DNA of 16,773 bases from Rhodobacter sp. GTDB lineage: Bacteria; Pseudomonadota; Alphaproteobacteria; Rhodobacterales; Rhodobacteraceae. The notes beneath the pieces were generated by a model, which saw only the letters and a list, made by a program, of their open reading frames with translations, did no database searches and had not been told where the DNA came from. The stretch lies in assembly GCA_027482795.1 (NCBI GenBank), contig JAIXVS010000059.1, positions 1 through 16,773 of the forward strand. Reading direction: 5' to 3'. How positions within the stretch are numbered: the first letter of the stretch is position 1; the number at the start of each line of letters is the position of its first letter. Of this stretch, positions 1 through 7,077 are shown piece by piece. A program made the position numbers and the translations under genes.

Positions 1-2
1 AC

Positions 3-503
3 GACAATCTTGTTATGGGCGAAGAGGAGCGCTGCGCCGCCTTACTTACCGCCCTTTCCGCACTGAAACCCTTGCTAGAAGATCATGGCCTGATTGGCAT
101 GGTCGAACCTTTGGGCTTCGAGATTTGCGCGCTGCGCTACAAATCCGAAGCGGTCGCAGCCATCGAAGCCTTGGGCGCAAAGGGCCGCTTTAAACTGGTG
201 CATGACACCTTTCACCACGCCTTGGCACATGGGGGGGCGTTTTTCCCAGAACATACGGGAATCGTTCATATTTCTGGGGTGACTGACCCAATTGTTACCC
301 TTGCGCAAATGACCGATGCGCACCGCATTTTGGTGGATGGCAGCGACCGCTTGGGCAACATCGCCCAGATTAAGGCGCTGCAAGATGCGGGCTGGTCTGG
401 CCCAATCAGTTACGAGGCCTTTGCCCCGCAAACCCATGCCAGCACCACACCCGTGCAAGATTTGCGGGCCTCAATGGATTTCATCGCGGCGGGCCTTGCC
501 TGA
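3..503 (+). CDS. TIM-barrel sugar isomerase/epimerase (IolE/IolI-like), 5' end cut by the window
   Basis: The reading frame is open from base 3 to a TGA at 501-503, so the ATG at 15 is probably internal and the N-terminal part lies outside the window. The remaining part is the C-terminal half of a xylose-isomerase-like TIM barrel. It shows the four metal-ligand positions of that superfamily in order: Glu in VEPLGFE, Asp/His in LVHDTFHHAL, His in GIVHISG and Glu in ISYEAF. Members of this family isomerise or epimerise sugars and inososes in the cytoplasm. The gene lies 84 bp upstream of an inositol-like ABC transporter in the same direction. This context favours a role in inositol or cyclitol catabolism, but the substrate cannot be read from sequence. 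Family assignment is firm; the exact reaction is inference. Confidence 0.75.
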   Translation, partial: DNLVMGEEERCAALLTALSALKPLLEDHGLIGMVEPLGFEICALRYKSEAVAAIEALGAKGRFKLVHDTFHHALAHGGAFFPEHTGIVHISGVTDPIVTLAQMTDAHRILVDGSDRLGNIAQIKALQDAGWSGPISYEAFAPQTHASTTPVQDLRASMDFIAAGLA

Positions 504-516
504 CGCGCGCTGAATC

Positions 517-541
517 GGGGCCGTTTGGAAAAAATGGCCTC
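517..541 (+). other. Stem-loop upstream of the binding-protein gene
   Basis: Bases 517-526 pair with 532-541 (ten pairs including two G-U wobbles) around the five-base loop GGAAA. It sits between the isomerase stop and the binding-protein ribosome site and has no T-run after it, so it is not a standard terminator. It could be an RNA processing or 5'-stabilising hairpin. Confidence 0.4.
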
Positions 542-587
542 TCCGGCAAGAAACGGATGTGCCGGCATCCACTATGGGAGAGAAACT

Positions 588-1529
588 ATGAAAAAGACCC
601 TTATGATTGCAGGCTTTGCCAGCCTGATGGCCACCACGGCTATGGCCGATGGTATTGCCGTGTCGATGGCACGCTTTGACGACAACTTTCTGACTGTTCT
701 GCGCAACGGCATTCAGGCGCAAGCCGATGCTGCTGGCCTAACCGTTCAGATTGAAGATTCGCAAAACGATGTGGCCAAGCAGCTGGACCAGATCAACAAC
801 TTTATCGCTTCGGGCGTGTCGGCCATTATCGTTAACGCGGTTGACACATCGGCCACCCAAGCGATTTCGGATGCCGCCGCTGCCGCAAATATCCCGGTGG
901 TGTACGTGAACCGCCAGCCCATCAACGTGGATACCCTGCCCGACAATCAGGCATTCGTCGCCTCGAACGAGGTTGAATCGTCCAGCCAAGGCTTTATCGA
1001 GCAGTGCAACCAGTGGGCCGCTGCGGGCAAAACCGAGGTTAGCGTTTACGTGATGCAGGGCGAACTTTCAAACCAAGCCGCCGTTCAGCGCACGCAAAAC
1101 TATACTGACGTGATCGACGCTGGCAAATGCGCCGTTAAAGTGAACGTGATCGACCAGCAAACAGCAAACTGGCAGCGTGATGAAGCACAGAACCTGATGA
1201 CCAACTGGCTTTCGACTGGAGCGGCATTTGACGGCCTGCTTGCCAACAATGACGAAATGGCCTTGGGCGCTATTCAGGCGATGAAGGCTGCAAACATTGA
1301 TATGGCTTCGGTCATCATCAGCGGCGTTGATGCCACCCAAGACGCGCTGGCCTCGATGCAGGCGGGCGAATTGGACATCACCGTGTTCCAAAACGCAGCA
1401 GCCCAAGGCGGCGGCGCATTGGACGCAGCCGTGAAACTGGCAGCTGGCGAAGCTGTTGAACAAAAGGTCTACGTGCCATTTGAATTGGTGACCCCAGCAA
1501 ATCTGGCCAACTATTTGGCCAAAAATTAA
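588..1529 (+). CDS. Periplasmic sugar-binding protein of an ABC transporter (inositol-binding class)
   Basis: Periplasmic binding protein of the ribose/galactose/inositol group (Peripla_BP_4 fold), 313 residues. The ATG at 588 is chosen because GGAGAG at 577-582 is well spaced from it and because it opens directly into a signal peptide: MKKT, a hydrophobic core, then a likely cut after TAMA at residue 20/21. The mature start (DGIAVSMARFDDNFLTVLRN) and later FIASGVSAIIVNAVDT, FVASNEVES, NNDEMALGAIQAMKAA and GVDATQDALASMQAGE are close, from memory, to the rhizobial inositol-binding protein IbpA. The protein would capture myo-inositol or a related cyclitol in the periplasm and deliver it to the permease and ATPase that follow. 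Function as an ABC binding protein is firm; the inositol substrate is inference from resemblance and context. Confidence 0.88.
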   Translation: MKKTLMIAGFASLMATTAMADGIAVSMARFDDNFLTVLRNGIQAQADAAGLTVQIEDSQNDVAKQLDQINNFIASGVSAIIVNAVDTSATQAISDAAAAANIPVVYVNRQPINVDTLPDNQAFVASNEVESSSQGFIEQCNQWAAAGKTEVSVYVMQGELSNQAAVQRTQNYTDVIDAGKCAVKVNVIDQQTANWQRDEAQNLMTNWLSTGAAFDGLLANNDEMALGAIQAMKAANIDMASVIISGVDATQDALASMQAGELDITVFQNAAAQGGGALDAAVKLAAGEAVEQKVYVPFELVTPANLANYLAKN

Positions 1530-1550
1530 TCCCTCCCTATGGGATAAGGG

Positions 1551-1574
1551 TGGTGGCGCAGGAATGCGCCACCA
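1551..1574 (+). other. Perfect GGAA-loop hairpin between binding protein and permease
   Basis: TGGTGGCGCA (1551-1560) and TGCGCCACCA (1565-1574) form a perfect 10-bp stem closed by a GGAA tetraloop. A T5 run at 1583-1587 begins eight bases after the stem, too far for a classical terminator. This is the usual place for an mRNA-stabilising or partial-termination hairpin that keeps binding-protein output above that of the membrane components. Confidence 0.6.
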
Positions 1575-1615
1575 TTACTGCATTTTTACACGCCCGCAGG
1601 GGCAAAGGGGGGGCT

Positions 1616-2686
1616 ATGGCCAAATCTTCACATGGGATCGGCGGGTTGGCATACGATCCAGCCAAGCGCACCCGCGCACCTGAATGGAATGTCTTTACCG
1701 CGCTGGTGCTGATTGTTGCCGCGTTTGAAATTTTGGGCCGCGTGTTTTTGGGCGACAGCTTTTTGTTCAACACCCGCGACAATGTGGACACGCTGTTTAA
1801 TGAGCAGCGGTTGCAGATTATCATTTTGCAAGTGTCTATTGTGGGCATCATTTCGCTGGGCGTGACCCAAGTGATCATCACAGGCGGGATTGATCTGTCA
1901 TCTGGCTCGATTGTGGGGGCCACGGCGATGGTCGCGATGAGCTTTGCCCAAGTGGCCATGGTGAACGGCAACCCCAACCCAAAGGCCATTTTTGGGCCAG
2001 AATTCATGGATTTGCCCGTGATCGTGCCCGTATTGGTGGGGCTGGCCATGGGGCTGGCGGCGGGGCTGATCAACGGCGCGCTGATTGCCTATACCCGCAT
2101 TCCCCCCTTTATCGCCACGCTGGGCATGATGGTAACGGCGCGGGGCATGGCCAAATGGTGGTCAAAGGGCAACCCGATTTCCTTTCCTACCGAAGGCTAT
2201 GCCAGCATCGGCCAAGGCCTGATCCCTGTGTTCATCTTCATTGGCCTCGCGCTGCTGTTTCACCTGATTATGACCTATACAAAATACGGCAAACATTGCT
2301 ACGCGATTGGGTCAAACGAACAGGCCGCGCGCATGGCGGGCATCAATGTGACGGGTCACAAAGTGCTGGTTTACACCATTGCAGGAATGCTGGCGGCCTT
2401 TGCAGCGGTGGTTCTATCGTCCAAGAACCTCACCGCGCAGGCGGGCATGGGCGTGATGTATGAACTGGACGCCATCGCCATGGCGGTGATTGGCGGCGTG
2501 TCTTTGCAAGGCGGGCGCGGGTCGATCATTGGCACCGTGATTGGTGCGCTGATCTTTGGGGTGATTATTTCGGGTTTCACGTTTTTGAAACTCGATGCCT
2601 ATTATCAAGAAATGGTCAAAGGCGCGATCATTGTCGGCGCGGTGGTGCTGGATCAATGGCGCCAAAACAAGCGGGGACGCGGCTGA
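1616..2686 (+). CDS. ABC sugar transporter permease (RbsC/FrcC family)
   Basis: Integral membrane permease of the branched ribose/xylose/inositol type (BPD_transp_2), 356 residues from the ATG at 1616. A GTG at 1550 in the same frame is rejected because it lies in the intergenic hairpin and gives a non-membrane extension, whereas the ATG has a purine-rich AAGGGGGGG just upstream. About eight to ten hydrophobic segments are visible, beginning near residue 25 (NVFTALVLIVAAF). The family signature ITGGIDLSSGSIVGATAM lies near residue 85, followed by FIATLGMMVTARGMAKWWSKG and the GSNEQAARMAGI loop that contacts the ATPase. It forms the inner-membrane channel for the substrate caught by the preceding binding protein. 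Length matches FrcC-type permeases. Its TGA overlaps the next start by one base. Confidence 0.9.
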   Translation: MAKSSHGIGGLAYDPAKRTRAPEWNVFTALVLIVAAFEILGRVFLGDSFLFNTRDNVDTLFNEQRLQIIILQVSIVGIISLGVTQVIITGGIDLSSGSIVGATAMVAMSFAQVAMVNGNPNPKAIFGPEFMDLPVIVPVLVGLAMGLAAGLINGALIAYTRIPPFIATLGMMVTARGMAKWWSKGNPISFPTEGYASIGQGLIPVFIFIGLALLFHLIMTYTKYGKHCYAIGSNEQAARMAGINVTGHKVLVYTIAGMLAAFAAVVLSSKNLTAQAGMGVMYELDAIAMAVIGGVSLQGGRGSIIGTVIGALIFGVIISGFTFLKLDAYYQEMVKGAIIVGAVVLDQWRQNKRGRG

Positions 2687-3456
2687 TGGAAAAGATTGTT
2701 CTGCAAACCCAAGGTCTGACCAAACATTACGGCGGGGTTCAGGCGTTGTCAGACGCGAACTTTACCCTGCACGCGGGCGAACATGTGGCCATTATGGGCG
2801 ACAATGGCGCGGGCAAATCAACCTTTGTGCGCCAGATTACGGGGGTAGAGGCACCGACAGCGGGCAAAATTATCTTTGATGGCCGCGAGGTGAATTTTGC
2901 AGGCCCCCTAGATGCGCGCGAAGCAGGGATCGAGGCGGTTTTTCAAAATCTGGCCTTGGCCGATGATTTGGATGTGCCGTCAAATCTGTTTTTGGGCCGC
3001 GAGAAGATTTTGGTCAACCTTGGCCCGTTTTCGATTCTAGATCGCCGCGCCATGCGCCGCGCTACGGAAGAGGCGCTGGTGAAAACCGCAGTCAAAATCC
3101 CCAACCTGTCCAACACCATCCGCAACATGTCAGGCGGGCAGCGCCAATGCGTGGCCATCGCCCGCACTGCAACCTTTGCCTCAAAGCTGATTATCATGGA
3201 TGAACCCACGGCCGCACTGGGTGTGCAAGAAACAGCGCAGGTGGAAAACATCATCCGCACGCTAAAGGCCGCTGGCGAGCCGTTGATTCTGATCAGCCAC
3301 AACATGCGCCAAGTGTTCGATTTGGTGGATCGCATCGTCGTGTTTCGGCGGGGCCGAATTGTCGCCAATCTGCGATGCGATGAAACCGATGGTCAGGATG
3401 TGGTGGCCTATATCACAGGCGCCAAAACTGGGGCCGAGTTTGAAGAGGCGGTCTAG
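2686..3456 (+). CDS. ABC sugar transporter ATP-binding protein (single-domain, FrcA type)
   Basis: Cytoplasmic ATPase of 256 residues that powers the permease. Walker A is GDNGAGKST (residues 38-46), the Q-loop is VFQN near 87, the signature is MSGGQRQ (148-154), Walker B is LIIMDEP (168-174) and the switch His is in LISHNM (His205). The ATG at 2686 overlaps the permease stop as TGATG, indicating translational coupling; an in-frame ATG at 2656 lies inside the permease and is less likely. It has only one nucleotide-binding domain. This matches FrcA and the rhizobial inositol systems and differs from the double-domain RbsA/XylG/MglA type. It would work as a homodimer. Confidence 0.9.
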   Translation: MEKIVLQTQGLTKHYGGVQALSDANFTLHAGEHVAIMGDNGAGKSTFVRQITGVEAPTAGKIIFDGREVNFAGPLDAREAGIEAVFQNLALADDLDVPSNLFLGREKILVNLGPFSILDRRAMRRATEEALVKTAVKIPNLSNTIRNMSGGQRQCVAIARTATFASKLIIMDEPTAALGVQETAQVENIIRTLKAAGEPLILISHNMRQVFDLVDRIVVFRRGRIVANLRCDETDGQDVVAYITGAKTGAEFEEAV

Positions 3457-3462
3457 CCGCCT
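3446..3462 (+). other. Small hairpin with the ATPase stop codon in its loop
   Basis: AGGCGG (3446-3451) pairs with CCGCCT (3457-3462); the five-base loop TCTAG contains the TAG stop of the ATPase. There is no T-run after it. It may protect the 3' end of the transporter message or act as a weak, possibly Rho-assisted, end point before the convergent regulator gene. Confidence 0.35.
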
Positions 3463-3523
3463 TACACATGCTGGCGCAGCACGGGGTTTTGGAAAACGTC
3501 CTTAGTAGGGTTGGATTTCTGGA

Positions 3524-4414
3524 TCAGATGCATATCGCGCGCAACTGGCTGCGAAGCCATGCGATCAGCGGGTCACGATCGCGATGTTCGCGCCATTGTA
3601 AGGTCTGCTCTAAAGCGGGCAAAATGATCGGTGGTTCGACAATACGCAGGTTTGGATGTGCGGCATAGCTCATTGCCAAACGGCGTTGCACCAAAGCGAT
3701 ACGCTGCGTGCCATTCACAAACAGCGGCATAGAGGCAAAGGAAAAGGTGCGCACCTCTTCCCGCATGGACAGGCCCGCAGCGCGGCAAATGCGCACCGCA
3801 AAACTTTCGCCCCCGTTGGGCGGCTGCATCACCACATGACCGCAGGTTTCAAATTCTGCCCGCGACAGGGGTGCTGGCCCGCGCGCGGCGTCCACAATGC
3901 AACAAAAGTCATCGGTAAACAAAATCTCGCTTGGATGATCGTCCGAGCAAAATTGCTTTGGGGCAATAAGCAGGTCAGCATCACCGCGCTCTAGCAGCAG
4001 ATGCGGTAATGTTTGCTGTGCGCGGATGTCAAAGCTTAGGCGCGGCGCGCGCTGGGCCATAGCCGCCAAGAACGGCGGGATGATCGTGAACAGCGAATAA
4101 TCCGACACGATCATCGTCACCCTTTGCGCCGCTTGCGCGGGATCAAAATCGCGCACGGTATGGGTGGCCGTTTCGATCTGCACCAGAATGTCGCGCACCT
4201 GACCCGCCAAGGTTTCACCCAAGGGCGAAACATCCATACGGCGTCCAATTTGAACCAGCAGCGGGTCGTTAAAGTAATCACGCAGACGCGCCAAGGCGTT
4301 GCTCATCGCTGATTGGGTGATGAACATTTCCTCGGCGGCGCGGCTGACATTGCGGTGCCGAAACAGCGCATCAAGCGCCGCAAGCAGGTTCAAATCAAGG
4401 TTCTTAAAACGCAT
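3524..4414 (-). CDS. LysR-type transcriptional regulator, NodD-like subgroup
   Basis: DNA-binding regulator of 296 residues. The N-terminus MRFKNLDLNLLAALDAL and the winged helix-turn-helix at about residues 18-60 (NVSRAAEEMFITQSAMSNALARLRDYF) are typical of the NodD/NahR/LinR subgroup of LysR regulators. Known members of that subgroup sense aromatic or phenolic inducers. Residues from about 90 on form the periplasmic-binding-like effector domain. The gene is divergent from the nine-gene aromatic-type operon starting at 4564 and converges with the transporter block, so the operon is its most likely target and its substrate or an intermediate the likely inducer. Family call is firm; target and inducer are inference from position. 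Confidence 0.9.
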   Translation of the reverse strand: MRFKNLDLNLLAALDALFRHRNVSRAAEEMFITQSAMSNALARLRDYFNDPLLVQIGRRMDVSPLGETLAGQVRDILVQIETATHTVRDFDPAQAAQRVTMIVSDYSLFTIIPPFLAAMAQRAPRLSFDIRAQQTLPHLLLERGDADLLIAPKQFCSDDHPSEILFTDDFCCIVDAARGPAPLSRAEFETCGHVVMQPPNGGESFAVRICRAAGLSMREEVRTFSFASMPLFVNGTQRIALVQRRLAMSYAAHPNLRIVEPPIILPALEQTLQWREHRDRDPLIAWLRSQLRAICI

Positions 4415-4466
4415 GAAAGGCCCATTGGTATTTACAAGATCAATACTATCAATTCATAGGAACAAT

Positions 4467-4495
4467 TTGTCAAATATTCAGACCCTGAATAAAAC
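4467..4495 (+). promoter_or_regulatory. Candidate promoter of the catabolic operon
   Basis: TTGTCA at 4467-4472 and TAAAAC at 4490-4495 are separated by 17 bases, a plausible but weak -35/-10 pair giving a start near 4502. The palindrome at 4475-4491 lies between and into the two boxes, as expected for a regulator-controlled promoter. Called by eye only. Confidence 0.3.
4475..4491. promoter_or_regulatory. Perfect palindrome, likely LysR operator
   Basis: TATTCAG-ACC-CTGAATA is a perfect 7-bp inverted repeat with a 3-bp centre. It contains the T-N11-A dyad (T4477 to A4489) that defines LysR-family binding sites. It lies in the 149-bp divergent gap between the regulator and the operon. The motif is directly visible; binding is inferred. 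Confidence 0.6.
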
Positions 4496-4563
4496 TTTTC
4501 AGAGGGGAGGATCAGCGCTGCGTTTGCCGCGCCTTGCCCTGCATTTGGGTTAAGGGATGGGGC

Positions 4564-5730
4564 ATGTATAAGTATTTTCCAACCAACTATGTCTGGAACC
4601 TCTCGGTCAATCTGGCAATCGAGATGGGCGCGCGCATGGGCGAAATCGAAGAAATGTGCGCCCCGCTTTTGGACGCAGCCCGCGCCCCCGATGCCGAAGG
4701 CACTGCTGCCTTTCGCGCCACTTGGGTCAAGATGGCAGATAAGTTGATTGATTTGGCCAGCGACGACCGCGCGCAGGGGCGGATGATTTCGGCTGGCGAT
4801 AAGCTGCTGCGCGCCGCCAATTACATGATTACTGCCGAACGGTTGCAGGGCGTGGGCAGCACGGGGCGCGCCGCGCTGTATGCGCAGATGCAAGACTGTT
4901 TCGCGCAGGGCTTGGCCCACAGCCACCCGCAGGTCAAACAGGTGACAATTCCCTACGAAGGCAGCTTTCTTTCGGCCATTTTCGTGCCTGCCATCGGTGT
5001 TTCTGGCCCGCAGCCTGTGTTGGTGCAGGTCAATGGTTTGGACAGCACCAAGGAAATGAAATTTCTGGTAGGTCTGCCTGCATGGCTGGCCAAACGCGGT
5101 GTTGCCTCGTTGATTGTGGATCAGCCTGGCACGGGGGATGCGCTGCGCCTGCGCGGGATGACCGCCCGCTTTGACAGCGAACATTGGGCGGCGCGCGTGG
5201 TCGATTGGCTGGAAACCCAAAGCGACGTTGATCCGCGCCGTATTGGCATGGAGGGGGTCAGTCTGGGTGGTTACTATTGCCCCCGCGCCGTGGCGTTCGA
5301 GCCGCGCTTTGCCTGCGGGGTGGCGTGGGGGGCAAACCACGATTGGCGCGATGTGCAAAAGCGGCGGCTGGAAAAAGAAGGCGATTTCCCTGTGCCGCAT
5401 TACTGGGCGCATGTCGCTTGGGTCTGGGGCGCAAAGGACACCGCTGATTTTATCCGCATTGCCGAAAATGTGCATCTGGACGGGATTTTAGACCGCATCC
5501 GCGTGCCGTTCCTTGTAACCCACGGGATCAATGACAGCCAAATTCCGCTGAAATGGGCCCATGCCACCTATGACGCGCTGATCAACAGCCCAAAGCGCGA
5601 GTTGAAGATATTCGACGAGCGCACGGGCGGCACACAACACGCCAGTTTCGACAATTCGATCAACGCAGGTGCCTATATCGCCGATTGGGTGGCCGAACAG
5701 TTGGGCGGCCAAACCGCTCTGAAAGGATAA
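4564..5730 (+). CDS. Alpha/beta hydrolase with helical N-terminal domain (2,6-dihydropseudooxynicotine hydrolase-like)
   Basis: Hydrolase of 388 residues. The N-terminal ~125 residues are mostly helical, and the catalytic alpha/beta fold follows. The nucleophile elbow is GVSLGG with Ser233, the acid is Asp324 in HGINDSQIP and the base is His359 in TQHASFD. VQVNGLDSTKEM (about 154-165) probably carries the oxyanion-hole region. The layout and length resemble 2,6-dihydropseudooxynicotine hydrolase, a C-C bond hydrolase, and DUF1100/FrsA-like proteins. It probably cleaves a ring-fission or acyl side-chain product. The ATG at 4564 has AAGGGA at 4552-4557; a TTG at 4534 in frame is less likely. 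First gene of the operon, directly downstream of the candidate operator. Fold and triad are firm; substrate is unknown. Confidence 0.85.
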   Translation: MYKYFPTNYVWNLSVNLAIEMGARMGEIEEMCAPLLDAARAPDAEGTAAFRATWVKMADKLIDLASDDRAQGRMISAGDKLLRAANYMITAERLQGVGSTGRAALYAQMQDCFAQGLAHSHPQVKQVTIPYEGSFLSAIFVPAIGVSGPQPVLVQVNGLDSTKEMKFLVGLPAWLAKRGVASLIVDQPGTGDALRLRGMTARFDSEHWAARVVDWLETQSDVDPRRIGMEGVSLGGYYCPRAVAFEPRFACGVAWGANHDWRDVQKRRLEKEGDFPVPHYWAHVAWVWGAKDTADFIRIAENVHLDGILDRIRVPFLVTHGINDSQIPLKWAHATYDALINSPKRELKIFDERTGGTQHASFDNSINAGAYIADWVAEQLGGQTALKG

Positions 5731-5734
5731 GACC

Positions 5735-6694
5735 ATGAACATCATTGGCCCCGATTATCTGATTTTTGGCGTAGACGATCTGCCCGCCAGCATCGAATAT
5801 CTGACCGCCTTTGGTCTGAAACCCGTGGGCGTCGATGCCACGGGCGGGCTGTTCGAGGCGCTGGACGGCACGGGCATTATCGTGCGCGCCAAGGGCGATC
5901 CATCGCTGCCCGCGCCCTTGAAAACCGCCAATATGCTGCGCCAGCAGGTTTACGGCGTAGCCTCGCCTGCGGATCTGGATGCGATTGAGGCGGAATTGTC
6001 CAAGGATCGGCGCGTCACGCGGCTGGCCGATGGATCGTTAGAGACGGCGGATGATCAGGGCTTTGCGCTGAAATTTCAGACCACCAAACGCCGCGCCCTA
6101 ATGATGCCCGCCGAGAAAATCAACGCCCCCGGCGCACCTGCACAGCGCGCGCCCAACGAGATTGGCGTTTGGGAAGACATGCCCGCCGCCCCGCGCAGCC
6201 TAAGCCACGTGGTGCTGTTCGTGCCAGATATTGCCAAAGCGGCGGATTTCTACTGCAATCGCCTGCAATTTGTCATCACCGATACGCTGGTTGGGGCGGG
6301 GCCATTTTTGCGCCCCAAGGCCAATGACGATCACCATACGCTGTTTTTCATTCGCACCCCCGATTATATGCAAGGCTGCGAGCATCTGGCCTTTCACATG
6401 GGCGGGCCGACCGAATTGATGGTTGCAGGCACAAGGCTGGTGAAATCGGGCGTGCAAAGCTTTTGGGGGCCGGGGCGGCACAAGTTTGGCTCGAACTGGT
6501 TTTGGTATTTCAACAGCCCGCTGGGCTGCCACTTTGAATACGATGCCGATATGGACAAGCATGATGACACGTGGACCCCGCGCGAAGCGCCGATGGGGCC
6601 AGAGGCCAGCCAGATTGTGCTGTTTGAAATGCGCGAGAAATGGGCACCTGGCGGGCCACCGCCCGGCGCTGGCAAGGGGCCAAAGCCAGAATGA
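5735..6694 (+). CDS. Extradiol-type ring-cleavage dioxygenase, VOC family
   Basis: Protein of 319 residues with two vicinal-oxygen-chelate domains, at about residues 5-115 and 153-290. The C-terminal domain carries the facial triad of type I extradiol dioxygenases: His158 (SLSHVVLF), His217 (CEHLAFHM) and Glu268 (CHFEYDAD). A paired His200-His201 (DDHHTLF) matches the acid-base histidine region. Such enzymes use Fe(II) (or Mn) and O2 to open a dihydroxylated aromatic ring next to the hydroxyls. The N-terminal domain lacks the triad, as in BphC-type enzymes. AAAGGA at 5722-5727 precedes the ATG, four bases after the previous stop. The C-terminus is Pro/Gly rich. Probably the ring-cleaving step of the operon; substrate unknown. 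Confidence 0.82.
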   Translation: MNIIGPDYLIFGVDDLPASIEYLTAFGLKPVGVDATGGLFEALDGTGIIVRAKGDPSLPAPLKTANMLRQQVYGVASPADLDAIEAELSKDRRVTRLADGSLETADDQGFALKFQTTKRRALMMPAEKINAPGAPAQRAPNEIGVWEDMPAAPRSLSHVVLFVPDIAKAADFYCNRLQFVITDTLVGAGPFLRPKANDDHHTLFFIRTPDYMQGCEHLAFHMGGPTELMVAGTRLVKSGVQSFWGPGRHKFGSNWFWYFNSPLGCHFEYDADMDKHDDTWTPREAPMGPEASQIVLFEMREKWAPGGPPPGAGKGPKPE

Positions 6695-7053
6695 GCGGTG
6701 CCGCGCAGCAGGTCATCACTGGCCGCTATCTGTGCCATATCGGTGATGTGGCAGACGGCATTGCGCGCGGCTTTGCCGTGTCGGGGCTGCGGCCCAAAGT
6801 GATCGTTGTGCGCAAGAATGGCCATTTACACGCCTATCTGGACGCCTGCCCGCATTACACAGGGGGCACGCCGATGGCGTGGAAATCGGATGCCTATCTG
6901 AACGGCGCAGGCACGCATTTGGCCTGCCATTCGCACGGCGCGCTGTTTGAATTGGCAACGGGGGAATGTGTGCTTGGCCCCTGTTTGGGGCAAAGTTTAA
7001 CAAAGATAGACGTGACGATCACCGCAACAGGCGAGGTATTTGCGGCGATCTAA
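6691..7053 (+). CDS. Small Rieske [2Fe-2S] ferredoxin
   Basis: Protein of 120 residues made almost entirely of one Rieske domain. Cluster ligands are Cys53 and His55 (ACPHYTG) and Cys79 and His82 (LACHSHG). The spacing C-x-H-x23-C-x2-H is longer than the usual 15-17, a variant I associate with a stand-alone Rieske family in roseobacters and rhizobia. The ATG at 6691 overlaps the dioxygenase stop as ATGA, so translation is coupled. No Rieske oxygenase alpha subunit or ferredoxin reductase is present in the operon. It is therefore probably an electron carrier for the neighbouring oxygenases, perhaps reducing oxidised iron in the extradiol enzyme. Cluster binding is firm; partner is inference. 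Confidence 0.85.
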   Translation: MSGAAQQVITGRYLCHIGDVADGIARGFAVSGLRPKVIVVRKNGHLHAYLDACPHYTGGTPMAWKSDAYLNGAGTHLACHSHGALFELATGECVLGPCLGQSLTKIDVTITATGEVFAAI

Positions 7054-7077
7054 ACGAAACCTTGGGAGGGGAGAGTG

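Noticed and set aside
1551..1587. Full intrinsic terminator after the binding-protein gene
   Set aside because: The stem is strong, but the T5 run starts eight bases downstream and the permease follows in the same direction; a stabilising or leaky hairpin fits better.
4432..5475. Long - strand open frame (347 codons) antisense to the alpha/beta hydrolase
   Set aside because: It overlaps a hydrolase with a clear triad, has no recognisable domain, and its His/Arg/Gln-rich product is typical of an antisense shadow in GC-rich coding DNA.
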